Of a stretch of DNA of 64,000 nt, positions 1 to 13,742 are shown in pieces. Below the pieces are notes generated by a model, which did no database searches, was not told the origin of the DNA, and saw only the letters and a program-made list of their open reading frames with translations. How positions within the stretch are numbered: position 1 is the stretch's first letter; each line of letters opens with the position of its first letter. The translations under genes were made by a program, and so were the position numbers. The DNA is taken from the NCBI RefSeq assembly GCF_026626665.1, contig NZ_JAPNKE010000002.1, positions 4,069,168 to 4,133,167 of the forward strand, written 5' to 3'. This DNA comes from Nannocystis pusilla (lineage in GTDB: Bacteria; Myxococcota_A; Polyangia; Nannocystales; Nannocystaceae).

Positions 1-1
1 C

Positions 2-406
2 ACCTTCGGCGCCTTCATGTGGTGGGACATCCGCCGCAAGGGCCGCATCACGCAGGTCGTCCCGGCGCTGTGGGCCCGCCACCGCGGCCGCGGCCGCGAC
101 ACCCAGGTCGTCGGCCCCGGCCTCGGCTGGTGGTGGCGCGACGAGCAGCCGATCCGCGACGCCCAGGGCGAGAGCATCGGCACCAAGAAGGGCCTCCACT
201 GGCGCGCCCTGTTCGGCATCCTCGGCGGCGGCAACGACGGCGTCCAGCGCTACTTCTCGCTGTTCGGCGGCCGGATCCCCCTGCGCCCCAAGGCCGTGTG
301 GGAGCCCCGCCGCAAGCGCCTCAAGGCCGCTCAGCCCGCCGCCCCCAAGGCCCTGCCCGCCGCGGCTCCGGCCGGCCCTGTCGCGCCGGTCGAGAAGAAG
401 CCCTGA
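2..406 (+). CDS. hypothetical protein, C-terminal fragment
   Basis: The gene enters from the left edge: the frame is open from base 2 and its start lies outside the window. About 134 residues remain. They are rich in Trp, Arg and Gly, with several GxGxWWR-like turns and a YFSLFGG stretch, then a Pro/Ala/Lys-rich tail ending EKKP. The pattern resembles C-termini of large myxobacterial membrane-associated proteins with repeated aromatic segments, but I do not recognise a family. The stop is followed by a four-unit 14-bp repeat array. Confidence 0.6.
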   Translation, partial: TFGAFMWWDIRRKGRITQVVPALWARHRGRGRDTQVVGPGLGWWWRDEQPIRDAQGESIGTKKGLHWRALFGILGGGNDGVQRYFSLFGGRIPLRPKAVWEPRRKRLKAAQPAAPKALPAAAPAGPVAPVEKKP

Positions 407-440
407 GCGGCGCGAGCGCCGAACGGGCCTGCGCGTAGGG

Positions 441-497
441 GCATGTCCCCGCGAGCATGTCCTTGCGGGCATGTCTATCTAGACATGTCCCATCAGC
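441..497. repeat. CATGTCC 14-bp phased array, 4 units
   Basis: CATGTC cores start at 442, 456, 470 and 484, exactly 14 bp apart. Between cores the seven-base spacers vary but tend to end in GGA or similar, so neighbouring units can pair as hairpins. The array lies in the 407-821 gap between the 3' ends of two convergent genes; otherwise I see nothing in that gap. It could act as a bidirectional terminator or protein-binding array, but neither role is shown. Confidence 0.85.
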
Positions 498-821
498 GTA
501 TCCACGGGACCTGCTCCCATGCGGGCGCGTCTCGCCTGCGCAAGGCGTGACCACGCCCCGACGCCCGTGAGCTGCCGCGTGCCGCGTCGGCGCCTGACGC
601 GGCGAGCTCGGCGTCTTTTCGGCGCACCTCGGCCCCTACAGGACGGGCGGCGCGCGCCGAGACGCCGCCCACCGCGCCTCCATGGCCCGCCGCGCCGCTG
701 GAGGGGCGCTCCGCGGCGAGCGCCCGCTCCCCGTTGCCGCGAGCAACTCCCCTCGTTAAACGGCCCGAGGGCCCCGGAGCGGCGCTCGGAGCCCTCGTCG
801 TGCGCGCAGCGAGGCTGCGGC

Positions 822-2587
822 TCACATCGGCTGGACGCCGCAGTCGTCGACCTCGCTGGGGACGCAGCCTTCGCAGTCCCAGCGGAAGTTGTCGAGGAGC
901 GTGGCGGTCGACAGGTACTCGTCGGACATGTCGGCCAGGAAGAAGCCGACCGTGATCTCCGCGCCGGGCTGGACGCCGCCCTTGGCGGTGAACCAGTCGG
1001 AGCAGGCGTGCTGCTCGAAGCCGGTGCCGGACAGCTGCGGCTCGTTGTAGGTGTAGCCCGGGCCGTCGAAGTACGGGTCGAGCGCGGTGATGGAGATCGG
1101 CAGGCCCTGCGCCGGGTTGTTCGGGTTGGGGATGAAGGTGACGTTGCCGCTGTACGGATCGACCGGCGGGTTCTGGTTCGGGTCGTCCGGGGTCGGGTCG
1201 ACCTGGTAGGCGATCAGCAGGTCGTTCCACGAGGTGCCGACGTAGGTCGGCCACTCGGCCGAGCAGAACGCGAACTCGAAGGTGTAGCCGTAGGTCCCCG
1301 GCGGCACGGTGGTCTTGAAGCTGAAGTAGATGCGGTCGTTGCCGTCGGCGTCCGTCATCTCCCACTGGGCCTGGATGGTGTCGGAGCAGTCGTTGTCGCC
1401 GGCCCCGTTGTCGCAGTTCTTGAACGGGGTGCCGCCGGCGCCGTTGTTGCTGCCGTTCTTGGCCTTGAAGGGCAGCGGCAGCGGGGCGTTGTCGGGGTTG
1501 CCGTTGTTGGTGGTGCCCTGGTTGTTCGGCGCCTCGATCACGACGCCCTCGGCGTTGGGCGTGGCGATCTCGCCGCTCGAGATGATGAGGAAGGCGTTGC
1601 CCTCGCGCGGGCTGTAGAGGCGCTTGTTCGGGGTCTGCGGGTCGTTGTCGTGATCGAACGTGTAGTTGCCGTAGCCGCGCGCGACCTGCCGCTGACGTCG
1701 ACCGGGTTCGAGTGCTGGAAGTCCGTGGTGAGGATCGAGTTGTTCGGCGCGGCGTTGCAGATGCCCATCGCCTTGAGCATGTTGTTCTTGTCGCCCTTGT
1801 TGGTGACCACGTCGGCGGCGTCGTCACACACGACGTAGTCGGCGGGCGCCTGGCAGTTGGCCGGCTGGTACGGGGTGCAGTTGTTGAGGCAGAAGTCGTT
1901 CGGGCCGCCGTTGACCTCGTTGCCGTCGTCGCACTGCTCGCCCCGCTCCTTGATGCCGTTGCCGCACTCGACCGGCGAGAACGTGCAGTCGGGCTCGCAC
2001 CCGTCGCCGGGCTCCTGGTTGCCGTCGTCGCACTGCTCCGGGTCCTCGACGGACCCGTTGCCGCAGTCCTGCTGCGGTGTGGCGGTGAGGCAGTCGGCGC
2101 TGCACTCGTCACCGTCCTCGGTGTTGCCGTCGTCGCACGCCTCGCCCAGCTCCACGGTGCCGTTGCCGCACACCGCTGTGATCGTGCACGCGGGCTCGCA
2201 ACCGTCGCCCGCGACGTCGTTGCCGTCGTCGCACTCCTCGTTGCCCTCCTGCACGCCGTTGCCGCACTCGGGCGACGCCTCGGTCACGCCCTCCGTCGTG
2301 GTCGTGGTGGCATCGGTGGTAGTGGTGGTCGCGTCCGTCGTCGCGGCGGTCGTGCCCTGCGTGTCGCTGTCGCTGACGCCCGTCGTCGGCGTGGTCGTCG
2401 TCGGCGTGGTGTCGCTCTCCGAGTTGCTGTTGCTCCCCGGCGTCGGGTTGTTGCTGGTGGTGTCCGTCGAGGTGTCACCCTCGGTCTGGTTGCCCGACGC
2501 CGTGATGTTGTCGACGGCGTCACCGCAGGCCGCCAGCGCGGTCACGCAAAGCCCGGTGGAGAAGAGTCGAAGCACGGAAATCTTCAT
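822..2587 (-). CDS. DUF4215/choice-of-anchor L lipoprotein, copy A (frame broken)
   Basis: First of four tandem paralogues. The start at 2587 gives MKISVLRLF, a lipoprotein signal peptide with LAAC lipobox (Cys21), predicting a lipid-anchored exported protein. A Ser/Thr-rich linker follows, then four DUF4215 repeats (pattern CGNG...GE.CDDGN...GDGC), then a choice-of-anchor L domain ending LLDNFRWDCEGC. One base is missing near 1690: the next copy encodes a Trp where this copy reads AGCGGC in place of AGC TGG C. Restoring a T rejoins the frame over ~588 residues. It is nearly identical to copy B, including its leader. The break is either an assembly error or recent inactivation. The function is unknown; surface display is inferred. 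Confidence 0.85.
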
Positions 2588-2646
2588 GGTCATGGTCCTG
2601 GGTTCTAAGGTCGTGGCCGACCGCACGTGGGCCTGGCCGATCGCAC

Positions 2647-2661
2647 GCCAGCGTTTCCCAT
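2647..2661 (-). promoter_or_regulatory. conserved upstream motif of copy A
   Basis: On the minus strand this reads ATGGGAAACGCTGGC, 60-74 bp before the start codon. The same motif precedes copy B and close variants precede copies C and D. Such a GGGAAAC element could be the -35 box of an ECF-type promoter or an operator. The rest of the 354-bp gap 2588-2941 holds nothing else I recognise. Confidence 0.45.
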
Positions 2662-2941
2662 CCGCCCCTTCATTTCAAGGGCGTAAGTCCGCCGTACGCG
2701 ACGGCGTCGACGGCGTCGCAGGCCGGCCTTGGGCGCAGGTCGTAGGCCTCACATCGGCGAGACGCCGAGCTGCGCGGCGCTCCGGGCTCGATGGCCACTT
2801 CGCCCGCTTTCCGTCGGACGCGAGGATCGAACGAGGCGATCGTTCGCCTCACTCGCGGCGCCGCTTCCGGCTCGCCTCGGGCGTGAAAAGGGCGCGCACG
2901 TCGCCGTGCACGCCCCCTTCGAGCTCACGCTCCCGCGACGA

Positions 2942-4714
2942 TCACATCGGCTGGACGCCGCAGTCGTCGACCTCGCTCGGGACGCAACCCTCGCAGTCCC
3001 AGCGGAAGTTGTCGAGCAGCGTGGCGGTCGACAGGTACTGATCGGACATGTCGGCCAGGAAGAAGCCGATCGTGATCTCGGCGCCCGGCTGCACGCCGCC
3101 CTTGGCGGTGAACCAGTCGGAGCAGGCGTGCTGCTCGAAGCCGGTGCCGGCCAGCTGCGGCTCGTTGTAGGTGTAGCCCGGGCCGTCGAAGTACGGGTCG
3201 AGCGCGGTGATGGTGATCGGCAGACCCTTGGTCGGGTCGTTCGGATCGGGGATGAAGGTGACGTTGCCGCTGTACGGATCGACCGGCGGGTTCTGGTTCG
3301 GGTCGTCCGGCGTCGGGTCGACCTGGTAGGCGATCAGCAGGTCGTTGAACACGCTGTTGACGTAGGTCGGCCACTCGGCCGAGCAGAACGCGAACTCGAA
3401 GGTGTAGCCGAAGGTCCCCGGCGGCACGACGGTCTTGAAGCTGAAGTAGATGCGGTCGTTGCCGTCGGCGTTGGTCATCTCCCACTGCGCCTGGATGGTG
3501 TCGGAGCAGTCGTTGTCGCCGGCACCGTTGTCGCAGTTCTGGAACAGGGTGCCGCCGACGCCGTTGTTGCTGCCGTTGACCGCCTTGAACGGCGCCGGGA
3601 GCGGGCCGCCGTCGGGGTTGCCGTTGTTCGTGGTGCCCTGGTTGTTCGGCGCCTCGATGACGATGCCCTCGGCGTTCGGCGCGACGATGTCGCCGTTCGA
3701 GATGATGAGGAAGGCGTCGCCCTCGCGCGGGCTGTACAGGCGCTGGTTCGGCGTCTGCGGGTCGTTGTCGTGGTCGAACATGTAGGTGCCGTAGCCCTTG
3801 GCCACCTGCCAGCTCTTGTTGACCGGGTTCGAGTGCTGGAAGTCGCTCGTGATGACCGAGTTGTTCGGCGCGACGTTGCAGATGCCCATCGCCTTGAGCA
3901 TGTTCGTCTTGTCGTTCTTGTCGGAGATCACCTGCGGGGTGTTGTCGCAGACGACGTAGTCCGCGGGCGCCTGGCAGTTGGCCGGGAAGAACGGCGTGCA
4001 GTTGTTGAGGCAGAAGTCCTGCGGGCCGCCGTTGACCTCGTTGCCGTCGTCGCACTGCTCGCCCCGCTCCTTGATGCCGTTGCCGCACTCGACCGGCGAG
4101 AACGTGCAGTCCGGCTCGCAGCCGTCGCCGGGCTCCTGGTTGCCGTCGTCGCACTGCTCGGGGTCCTCGACGGACCCGTTGCCGCAGTCCTGCTGCGGCG
4201 TGGCGGTGAGGCAGTCGGCGCTGCACTCGTCACCGTCCTCGGTGTTGCCGTCGTCGCACGCCTCGCCCAGCTCGACGGTCCCGTTGCCGCACACCGCGGT
4301 GATCGTGCACGCGGGCTCGCAACCGTCGCCCGCGACGTCGTTGCCGTCGTCGCACTCCTCGTTGCCCTCCTGCACGCCGTTGCCACACTCGGGCGACGCC
4401 TCGGTCACGCCCTCCGTCGTGGTCGAGGTGGCATCAGTGGTGGTGGAGGTGGTGGCGTCCGTCGTCGCGGCGGTCGTGCCCTGCGTGTCGCTGTCGCTGA
4501 CGCCCGTCGTCGGCGTGTCGGTCGTCGGCGCAGTGTCGCTCTCCGAGTTGCTGTTGCTCCCGGGGGTCGGGTTGCTGTCGGTGGTGGCGTCGGTCGAGGT
4601 GTTGCCCTCGGTCTGGCCCACCGTCGCAGTGAGGTTGTCGACGGCGTCGCCGCACGCCGCGAGCGCGGTCACACACAGTCCGGTGGAGAAGAGTCGAAGC
4701 ACGGAAATCTTCAT
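2942..4714 (-). CDS. DUF4215/choice-of-anchor L lipoprotein, copy B
   Basis: Intact paralogue of 590 residues. I chose the ATG at 4714 (MKISVLRLF) over the ATG two codons upstream because the AGGA element is then about 8 bp away. Lipobox LAAC places the lipidated Cys at 21. Residues ~22-110 are a Ser/Thr/Asn-rich linker, ~115-260 hold four DUF4215 Cys-rich repeats, and ~275-590 form the choice-of-anchor L domain (FAFCSAEWPTYV, FNDLLIAYQVDP, LLDNFRWDCEGC). Known members are secreted or surface proteins of uncertain role. The DNA is nearly identical to copy A over coding and upstream sequence, so duplication or gene conversion was recent. Confidence 0.9.
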   Translation of the reverse strand: MKISVLRLFSTGLCVTALAACGDAVDNLTATVGQTEGNTSTDATTDSNPTPGSNSNSESDTAPTTDTPTTGVSDSDTQGTTAATTDATTSTTTDATSTTTEGVTEASPECGNGVQEGNEECDDGNDVAGDGCEPACTITAVCGNGTVELGEACDDGNTEDGDECSADCLTATPQQDCGNGSVEDPEQCDDGNQEPGDGCEPDCTFSPVECGNGIKERGEQCDDGNEVNGGPQDFCLNNCTPFFPANCQAPADYVVCDNTPQVISDKNDKTNMLKAMGICNVAPNNSVITSDFQHSNPVNKSWQVAKGYGTYMFDHDNDPQTPNQRLYSPREGDAFLIISNGDIVAPNAEGIVIEAPNNQGTTNNGNPDGGPLPAPFKAVNGSNNGVGGTLFQNCDNGAGDNDCSDTIQAQWEMTNADGNDRIYFSFKTVVPPGTFGYTFEFAFCSAEWPTYVNSVFNDLLIAYQVDPTPDDPNQNPPVDPYSGNVTFIPDPNDPTKGLPITITALDPYFDGPGYTYNEPQLAGTGFEQHACSDWFTAKGGVQPGAEITIGFFLADMSDQYLSTATLLDNFRWDCEGCVPSEVDDCGVQPM

Positions 4715-4773
4715 GGTCATGGTCCTGGGTTCTAAGGTCGTGGCCGACCGCACGCGGGCTCGGCCGATTGCAT

Positions 4774-4788
4774 GCCAGCGTTTCCCAT
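4774..4788 (-). promoter_or_regulatory. conserved upstream motif of copy B
   Basis: Minus strand ATGGGAAACGCTGGC, 60-74 bp before the start of copy B, identical to the element before copy A. A second shared block lies just upstream (TTTCAAGGGCGTAAG on the plus strand). A promoter role is inferred from position and conservation only. Confidence 0.45.
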
Positions 4789-4909
4789 TCGCCACACCCT
4801 TTCAAGGGCGTAAGAGCGCGAGGCGCGAGGTCGTGCTCGCGACACATCACATGCTTAGCGCGAAGCGGGCCGCGCCCGCAGGCACGGCCCGCTTCGCACG
4901 CCACATCAC

Positions 4910-6697
<1,788 letters not shown>

Positions 6698-6750
6698 GGT
6701 GGTGTCCTAGTCGCAGAGAAGGCGGCCGTCCTCGAATGCGTGGCGGCATC

Positions 6751-6765
6751 GCCACGATTTCCCAT
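6751..6765 (-). promoter_or_regulatory. conserved upstream motif of copy C
   Basis: Minus strand ATGGGAAATCGTGGC, 54-68 bp before the copy C start, a variant of the element before copies A and B. The remaining gap 6698-7091 is less GC-rich than its surroundings and contains no other feature I can support. Confidence 0.4.
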
Positions 6766-7091
6766 ATTTCACGGTTGATCAAGCCGGGACGTCCGCCCGT
6801 CCGCCGAACCTGCAGAGATCCGAGCGCAACACCCGACTCTCGTCACTGGACCGCCGTTCGGGCGCAAGACGCACGAACTTGCCCGCGGTCTCCAATCGCG
6901 CCTCGTTACGCCTCCGCAAGGTCGCGCGGCCGCTCCGCACGAGCCATTTCAGCGCCGATGATTGGACGTCGCGTTTGTTCGACTCGCTCGACTCGCCGCA
7001 ATATCACATTCACGAATGTCACAGACCGACGTCGCGACGAAGCGCGCACGTCGCCGTGCGCGCCTCGTCGTGCATCAGGCCAGCAGGCCGA

Positions 7092-8876
<1,785 letters not shown>

Positions 8877-8966
8877 GGTCCGTGAAAATCCTGAATGAGG
8901 TGCGCCCGAAACCGAGCGAACTTTCTGCCCGGGCGGCGTCCGCGCCGCGCGAGCGGAAACAACGGC

Positions 8967-8980
8967 GCCACGATTTCGGA
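8967..8980 (-). promoter_or_regulatory. degenerate upstream motif of copy D
   Basis: Minus strand TCCGAAATCGTGGC, sharing GAAATCGTGGC with the copy C element but about 25 bp further from the start. Gap 8877-9201 otherwise holds only the 14-bp repeat array at its left-gene end. Confidence 0.3.
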
Positions 8981-9167
8981 CTTCGTCGCTTCGATCAAGC
9001 GTCGGCCGACGTGGTGCTCGCAGACTGAGCCGTACGGCACCTGCGGCCAATCCAGGCGCGCACGGGCGCCTCCGGCGCGTTGTCGCTCGCCCGGCCGGAA
9101 TACGGGTGTGATTAACCTGCCGTCGCGTCTTCACGCGCAGAGTCCGCCAGCGCGCGCAGACGCTCGA

Positions 9168-9223
9168 CATGTCTCTTTCGACATGTACTTTCACACCTGT
9201 TCTATGGTTCCTGTCCGCTGATT
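9168..9223. repeat. CATGTCC-type 14-bp phased array, 4 units
   Basis: Units begin at 9168 (CATGTCT), 9182 (CATGTAC), 9196 (CCTGTTC) and 9210 (CCTGTCC), each exactly 14 bp apart. The last units run into the 3' end of the HhH gene, so its final codons are repeat-derived. The array spans the change from CATG-type to CCTG-type cores, which links the two subfamilies. Confidence 0.75.
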
Positions 9224-9714
9224 TCCACGCGCGCACGCGGGCGAACAGCGGTCAGCCGCGTCGGACCGATCCCGCGCACACGGTCCAGGTCGTCGACGGT
9301 CGCGTAAGGTCTCCCTTCGACGATCCGCCGCGCCAACTCGGGACCGATCCCCGGCAGACTCTCGAGCTCGCTGGCCGACGCACGATTGAGATCTACGGGG
9401 ATCGCCAGCGCCTCGAGATCCTCGCCGCGCATGCGGCCCCAGCCGTTCGCGCCGGGTCCCGGCGTCGCCTCGGCGCACAGCGTCGCGCGCGTGACCGCGT
9501 CGCCGTGCGACAGCGCGAGGCTCGGCGAGCCGACGCCGCACAGCGCCGCGAGGTCGCGCGGCGCCTCGTCGTCGCAGCGCAGGACGCCGTCGACCTCGAC
9601 CGCGAAGTCGCAGGCCGTGTAGACCAGCAGCTCCGGCGCGGTCGGCCGCAGCCAGGCGACCAGCGCCACGACGAGCGCGGCGATCAACGCGACTGTCGCC
9701 CCGACGCGGACCAC
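9202..9714 (-). CDS. ComEA-like helix-hairpin-helix protein
   Basis: 170 residues from a GTG start at 9714. One N-terminal membrane helix (residues ~5-21) anchors it. A middle region of about 85 residues with four Cys has no family I recognise. The C-terminus carries a helix-hairpin-helix repeat (VDLNRASASELESLPGIGPE...) typical of ComEA, which binds DNA during uptake. The middle region makes it longer than a minimal ComEA. It lies 11 bp after the probable end of lysC and is probably co-transcribed. DNA binding is inferred; a role in natural transformation is possible but no other com gene is present here. Confidence 0.75.
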   Translation of the reverse strand: MVRVGATVALIAALVVALVAWLRPTAPELLVYTACDFAVEVDGVLRCDDEAPRDLAALCGVGSPSLALSHGDAVTRATLCAEATPGPGANGWGRMRGEDLEALAIPVDLNRASASELESLPGIGPELARRIVEGRPYATVDDLDRVRGIGPTRLTAVRPRARVEISGQEP

Positions 9715-9725
9715 CGCAGCCCCTC

Positions 9726-11023
9726 TCAGGCGGCGCTGCTCGTCGGCCCTCGTGGAGGCCGAACCCGGCGTGCAGGGCCCGCAGGGCCAGCTCGCCGTAG
9801 CGCTCGTGGACGACCACCGAGACCTTGATCTCCGAGGTCGAGACCATCTGGATGTTGATGTTCTCGCGGGCGAGGATCTCGAACGCCTTGGAGGCGACGC
9901 CCGCGTGGGTGCGCATGCCGACGCCGACGATCGAGATCTTGCAGATGTCGGGGTCGCTGAGGATCTCCATCGGCCCGGCGTCCGGCAGCTCGAGGCTGCG
10001 CAGGCCGGCGACGGCCTTCTTGAGGTCGTTCTCCGGCACCGTGAAGGTGACGTCGGTGGAGCCGCCGCGGCTCGCGTTCTGGATGATCATGTCGACGACG
10101 ATGTCGGCCCCCGCGAGGACGCCGAAGATCGACGCGATGGTGCCCGGGACGTCGGGCACGTTGGTGAGGGTGACCTTGGCCTCGTTGCGGTCGAGGGCGA
10201 CGCCGGTCACGACCGCGGACTCCAGACTCTTCTGCTCAGACACGATCCACGTCCCTTCGCTCTCGTTCAGGCTCGATCGCACGTGCACCGGCACGCCGAA
10301 CTTCATGGCGAACTCGACGCTGCGGATCTGCAGCACCTTGGCGCCGAGGCTCGCCAGCTCGAGCATCTCCTCGTACGTGATGCGCTGGATCTTGCGCGCG
10401 CGGCTCGACCCGCGGGTCGGTGGTGTAGACCCCGTCGACGTCGGTCAAGATCTCGCAGACGTCGGCCTTCAGCGCCGCCGCCAGCGCGACCGCCGAGGTG
10501 TCGGAGCCGCCGCGGCCGAGCGTGGTGATGTTGCCGGCGGCGTTTAGCCCCTGAAAACCGGCGCACACCACCACGTTGCCGGCCGACACCTCCTGGCGGA
10601 TACGCCCGTGGGAAACCCGAGGATCCGCGCGTTGGTGTAGGTCGCGTCGGTCTGCAGGCCGATCTGGTGGCCGACCAGCGAGATGGCGCGCCCGCCCGCG
10701 TTCTGGATCGCCATCGCCAGCAGCGCGGCGCTGACGTTCTCGCCGGTGCTCACCAGCTGATCGAGCTCGCGCTCGTGGGCGCGGTCGCCGGCCCGCTCGC
10801 TGGCGACGTACGGCCCCTTGCTGGCGCCGCCCACCTGCCCCTCGCCCTCCTGCGCCAGCTGGTTGGCGAGGCCGATCAGGCGGTTCGTCTCGCCCGCCAT
10901 CGCCGACACGACGACGACCACGTCCTGACCCGCGCGCTGGGTCGCGAGGACCCGCTGGGCGACGTTGCGGATCCGCTCGAGGTTGGCGACCGAAGAGCCG
11001 CCGAATTTCTGCACGATGAGCAT
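9726..11023 (-). CDS. lysC: aspartate kinase (frame broken)
   Basis: Phosphorylates L-aspartate, the first step toward Lys, Met, Thr and diaminopimelate. The start at 11023 gives [12 protein letters not shown], the family's ATP-binding N-terminus. The kinase domain continues in a second frame ([41 protein letters not shown]). The regulatory part in a third frame carries two ACT domains ([30 protein letters not shown]). Indels lie near 10600 and 10410, and a third near 9750 would place the stop at 9726, before the HhH gene; otherwise the frame runs on implausibly through it. An essential-type gene broken this way suggests sequence errors. Confidence 0.85.
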
Positions 11024-11087
11024 GGCTTTCGATCGGGACGCGCAGTCCCGTGCGCCGTTGCTGTACCGCAATTGCGGTGCGAGGGCA

Positions 11088-11333
11088 CTACTCTTTTCGT
11101 GTCTTGAACAGCGGTAGCTGGAACAGCGCCTCGGGCGCCCCGCCGTCACGACCGCCGCGCCGCTTCTGGGCCTCCTCCTCGAGGATGGTCTTGATGGCCC
11201 CGCGGCAGCTGCCGCAGCCGGTGCCGGCCTCGCAGTCGTCGCCGACCTCCTCGACGCTCCGGGCCCCGCGACGCACACAGGCGATCACCTCGTGCTCGAA
11301 GACCGTGTTGCACTGGCACAGCAGCACCCGCAC
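11088..11333 (-). CDS. Bfd-like [2Fe-2S] ferredoxin
   Basis: 81 residues from GTG at 11333. Conserved cysteines appear as LLCQCN near the N-terminus and CEAGTGCGSC in the middle, the C-x-C...C-x2-C layout of bacterioferritin-associated ferredoxins and of the (2Fe-2S) domain of NirB and GltB partners. The C-terminal half is charged (EEEAQKRRGG). In its family the protein gives electrons for iron release from bacterioferritin, but no bacterioferritin gene is nearby, so that role is an inference. It sits between pdxJ and lysC on the same strand. Confidence 0.75.
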   Translation of the reverse strand: MRVLLCQCNTVFEHEVIACVRRGARSVEEVGDDCEAGTGCGSCRGAIKTILEEEAQKRRGGRDGGAPEALFQLPLFKTRKE

Positions 11334-11413
11334 CCCACTGGGATACCGCAGCCGCGGCCGCCCGTCGACGCCCGTCCGCGAGCGCGGGCGCACGCGCGCG
11401 CCGGAGCGCGATG

Positions 11414-11446
11414 GCTGTCTACGAGGACATGTCCCTTGCGCCATGT

Positions 11447-11455
<9 letters not shown>
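11414..11455. repeat. 14-bp phased array, 3 units
   Basis: Cores at 11414 (GCTGTCT), 11428 (CATGTCC) and 11442 (CATGTCT), all 14 bp apart, in the gap between pdxJ and the ferredoxin. The last unit overlaps the pdxJ stop codon. As the two genes are co-oriented, the array lies between genes of a likely operon and could affect readthrough. Confidence 0.75.
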
Positions 11456-12181
<726 letters not shown>

Positions 12182-12364
12182 GCCGCGCGGATAGCACCGG
12201 CGCGCGCGCTTGTCACCTCCCTTGTGTCGCCACCGACGCGCGAGGCCCCGCGCGGGCGCGGCCGGGACCTTCAGGCCGCGCGAGCCGTCGGTCGCCTGGT
12301 CTGCGCGAGCTCGGCCGGCGCGTCCCCCGTTGAAGCCGCGCGGCCCGGGCACTAGGCTCGCGAG

Positions 12365-13720
12365 GTGCCGTCCGCGTCCGCGCCCGCAGTCGTCGTCGTC
12401 GGCGCGGGCTTCTGCGGCGCCGCCGTCGCCTGGCACCTCGCCCGCGCCGGCGGCCCGCGCGTGACGCTCGTCGACGCCCGCGGCGAGTTCGGACCCGGCC
12501 TGGCCTATCGGACAGCCGACCCGCGCCACCTCCTCAACACGCCCGCCGGACGGATGAGCGCGCTCGCCGACGATCCGGACCACTTCGTCCGCTGGGCCCG
12601 GACGCGCGACCCCTCGGCCAGCGGCGGCAGCTTCCTGCCGCGCGGCGTCTACGGCGACTACCTGCGCCAGCTGGTGGCCGCGGCCGGCCCGGCCATCACA
12701 TGTCTCTCGGGACATGTCGTCGACGTCGCGCCGCCCGGGCCCGCCGGACCGGCCGTCCTCGCGCTGGCCGACGGCACCCGCCTCGCCGCCGATCACGTCG
12801 TGCTCGCCCTCGGCAACCTCCCCCCGCGCCTGCCCGCCGGCCTCGACGCCCGCGTCCGCGCCGATCCGCGCTACGTCCACGACCCCTGGACCGCGCCGGG
12901 GCCCGCGATCGCGCGGGACGCCGCGGTGCTGGTCTTCGGGACAGGTCTATCGGCGCTCGACCTCGCCCTCGGGCTCGCCGGCGCCGGCCACCGCGGACCT
13001 GTGCACCTGCTCTCGCGTCACGGCCTGTTGCCGCAGGCCCACCGCGCCCCGGCCCGTCCGCCCGACCCGCATCCGCCGGCGTACACCGACTGGCCAGCCA
13101 CGGCGCGTGGGGCCCTGCACGCGCTGCGCATGGCCGCCCGGACAGAGGCGGCCCGCGGCGGTGACTGGCGCGACCTGCTCGCCGACCTGCGCCCGGTGAC
13201 CCAGGCGATCTGGCGCCGCTGGCCGGCGTGCGAGCGCGAACGCTTCGTCCGTCACCTGCGGGTCTACTGGGAGGCCCACCGCCACCGCGCCGCGCCGGCG
13301 ACCGCCGCCGCGATCGCCGAGCTGCGCGCGAGCGGTCGGCTACGGGTCCACGCCGGGCGCATCGAAGACATGTCCCTCGGGACAGACGCGATCACCGCGA
13401 CGATCCGCCCGCGCGGCGAGACCACCCGCGTCCACCTGCGCGTGGCGGCGCTGCTGAACGCCACCGGTCCCGCGCCCGATTCGCGCGACTGCGACGACCC
13501 GCTGCTGCGCGCCCTGATCGCTCGCGGGCTGCTGGTGCCCGACCCGCTCGGCGCGAGCATCGCCGACGACGGGGCGGTGATCGACGCGCACGGCCAGGCG
13601 TCGAGCTGGCTGCACGCCGTCGGCAGCCTGCGCCGGCCGCAGCTGTGGGAGACGACCGCGGTGCTCGAGCTGGCCCCCCAGTGCCAGGCGCTCGCCGAGC
13701 GCCTGCGCGGCCAGAGCTGA
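12365..13720 (+). CDS. FAD/NAD(P)-binding oxidoreductase
   Basis: 451 residues from GTG at 12365. An N-terminal dinucleotide fold is marked by VVVGAGFCGAAVAWHLAR, and a second nucleotide motif by VLVFGTGLSALDLA at ~195. The layout matches the NAD_binding_9 group of flavoprotein oxidoreductases of unknown substrate. Two translated 14-bp repeat pairs lie inside: at 12699 they encode TCLSGHV, and at 13369 they encode DMSLGTD. The first fits a beta strand without an obvious extra loop; the second looks like a loop insertion. The gene ends just before the hairpin array. Confidence 0.8.
   Translation: MPSASAPAVVVVGAGFCGAAVAWHLARAGGPRVTLVDARGEFGPGLAYRTADPRHLLNTPAGRMSALADDPDHFVRWARTRDPSASGGSFLPRGVYGDYLRQLVAAAGPAITCLSGHVVDVAPPGPAGPAVLALADGTRLAADHVVLALGNLPPRLPAGLDARVRADPRYVHDPWTAPGPAIARDAAVLVFGTGLSALDLALGLAGAGHRGPVHLLSRHGLLPQAHRAPARPPDPHPPAYTDWPATARGALHALRMAARTEAARGGDWRDLLADLRPVTQAIWRRWPACERERFVRHLRVYWEAHRHRAAPATAAAIAELRASGRLRVHAGRIEDMSLGTDAITATIRPRGETTRVHLRVAALLNATGPAPDSRDCDDPLLRALIARGLLVPDPLGASIADDGAVIDAHGQASSWLHAVGSLRRPQLWETTAVLELAPQCQALAERLRGQS
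12699..12726. repeat. intragenic 14-bp repeat pair
   Basis: CATGTCT at 12699 and CATGTCG at 12713, 14 bp apart, forming ACATGTCTCTCGGGACATGT inside the FAD/NAD(P) gene. It is fully translated. Confidence 0.75.
13369..13396. repeat. intragenic 14-bp repeat pair, degenerate
   Basis: CATGTCC at 13369 followed 14 bp later by CAGACGC, inside the FAD/NAD(P) gene and encoding DMSLGTD. The first unit is the consensus CATGTCCCTCGGGA. Confidence 0.6.
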
Positions 13721-13742
13721 GCGCTGGACGACTTGCTGAGCG

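Noticed and set aside
441..490. Array as a transcription-factor operator such as a LexA box
   Set aside because: Similar arrays lie at gene 3' ends and inside genes, not preferentially upstream; I know of no LexA or Fur consensus that matches CATGTCC.
822..2587. Copy A as a true pseudogene
   Set aside because: A single missing base in a window full of the same error type in essential genes; error is at least as likely.
9202..9725. lysC frame continuing to 9191 as a long C-terminal tail
   Set aside because: It would cover the HhH gene in another frame and has Arg-rich shadow composition; a one-base indel near 9750 gives a normal C-terminus ending at 9726.
12931..12950. GGTCTTCGGGACAGGTC in the FAD gene
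   Set aside because: It encodes the conserved FGTGLS nucleotide motif, and the spacing is 13, not 14.
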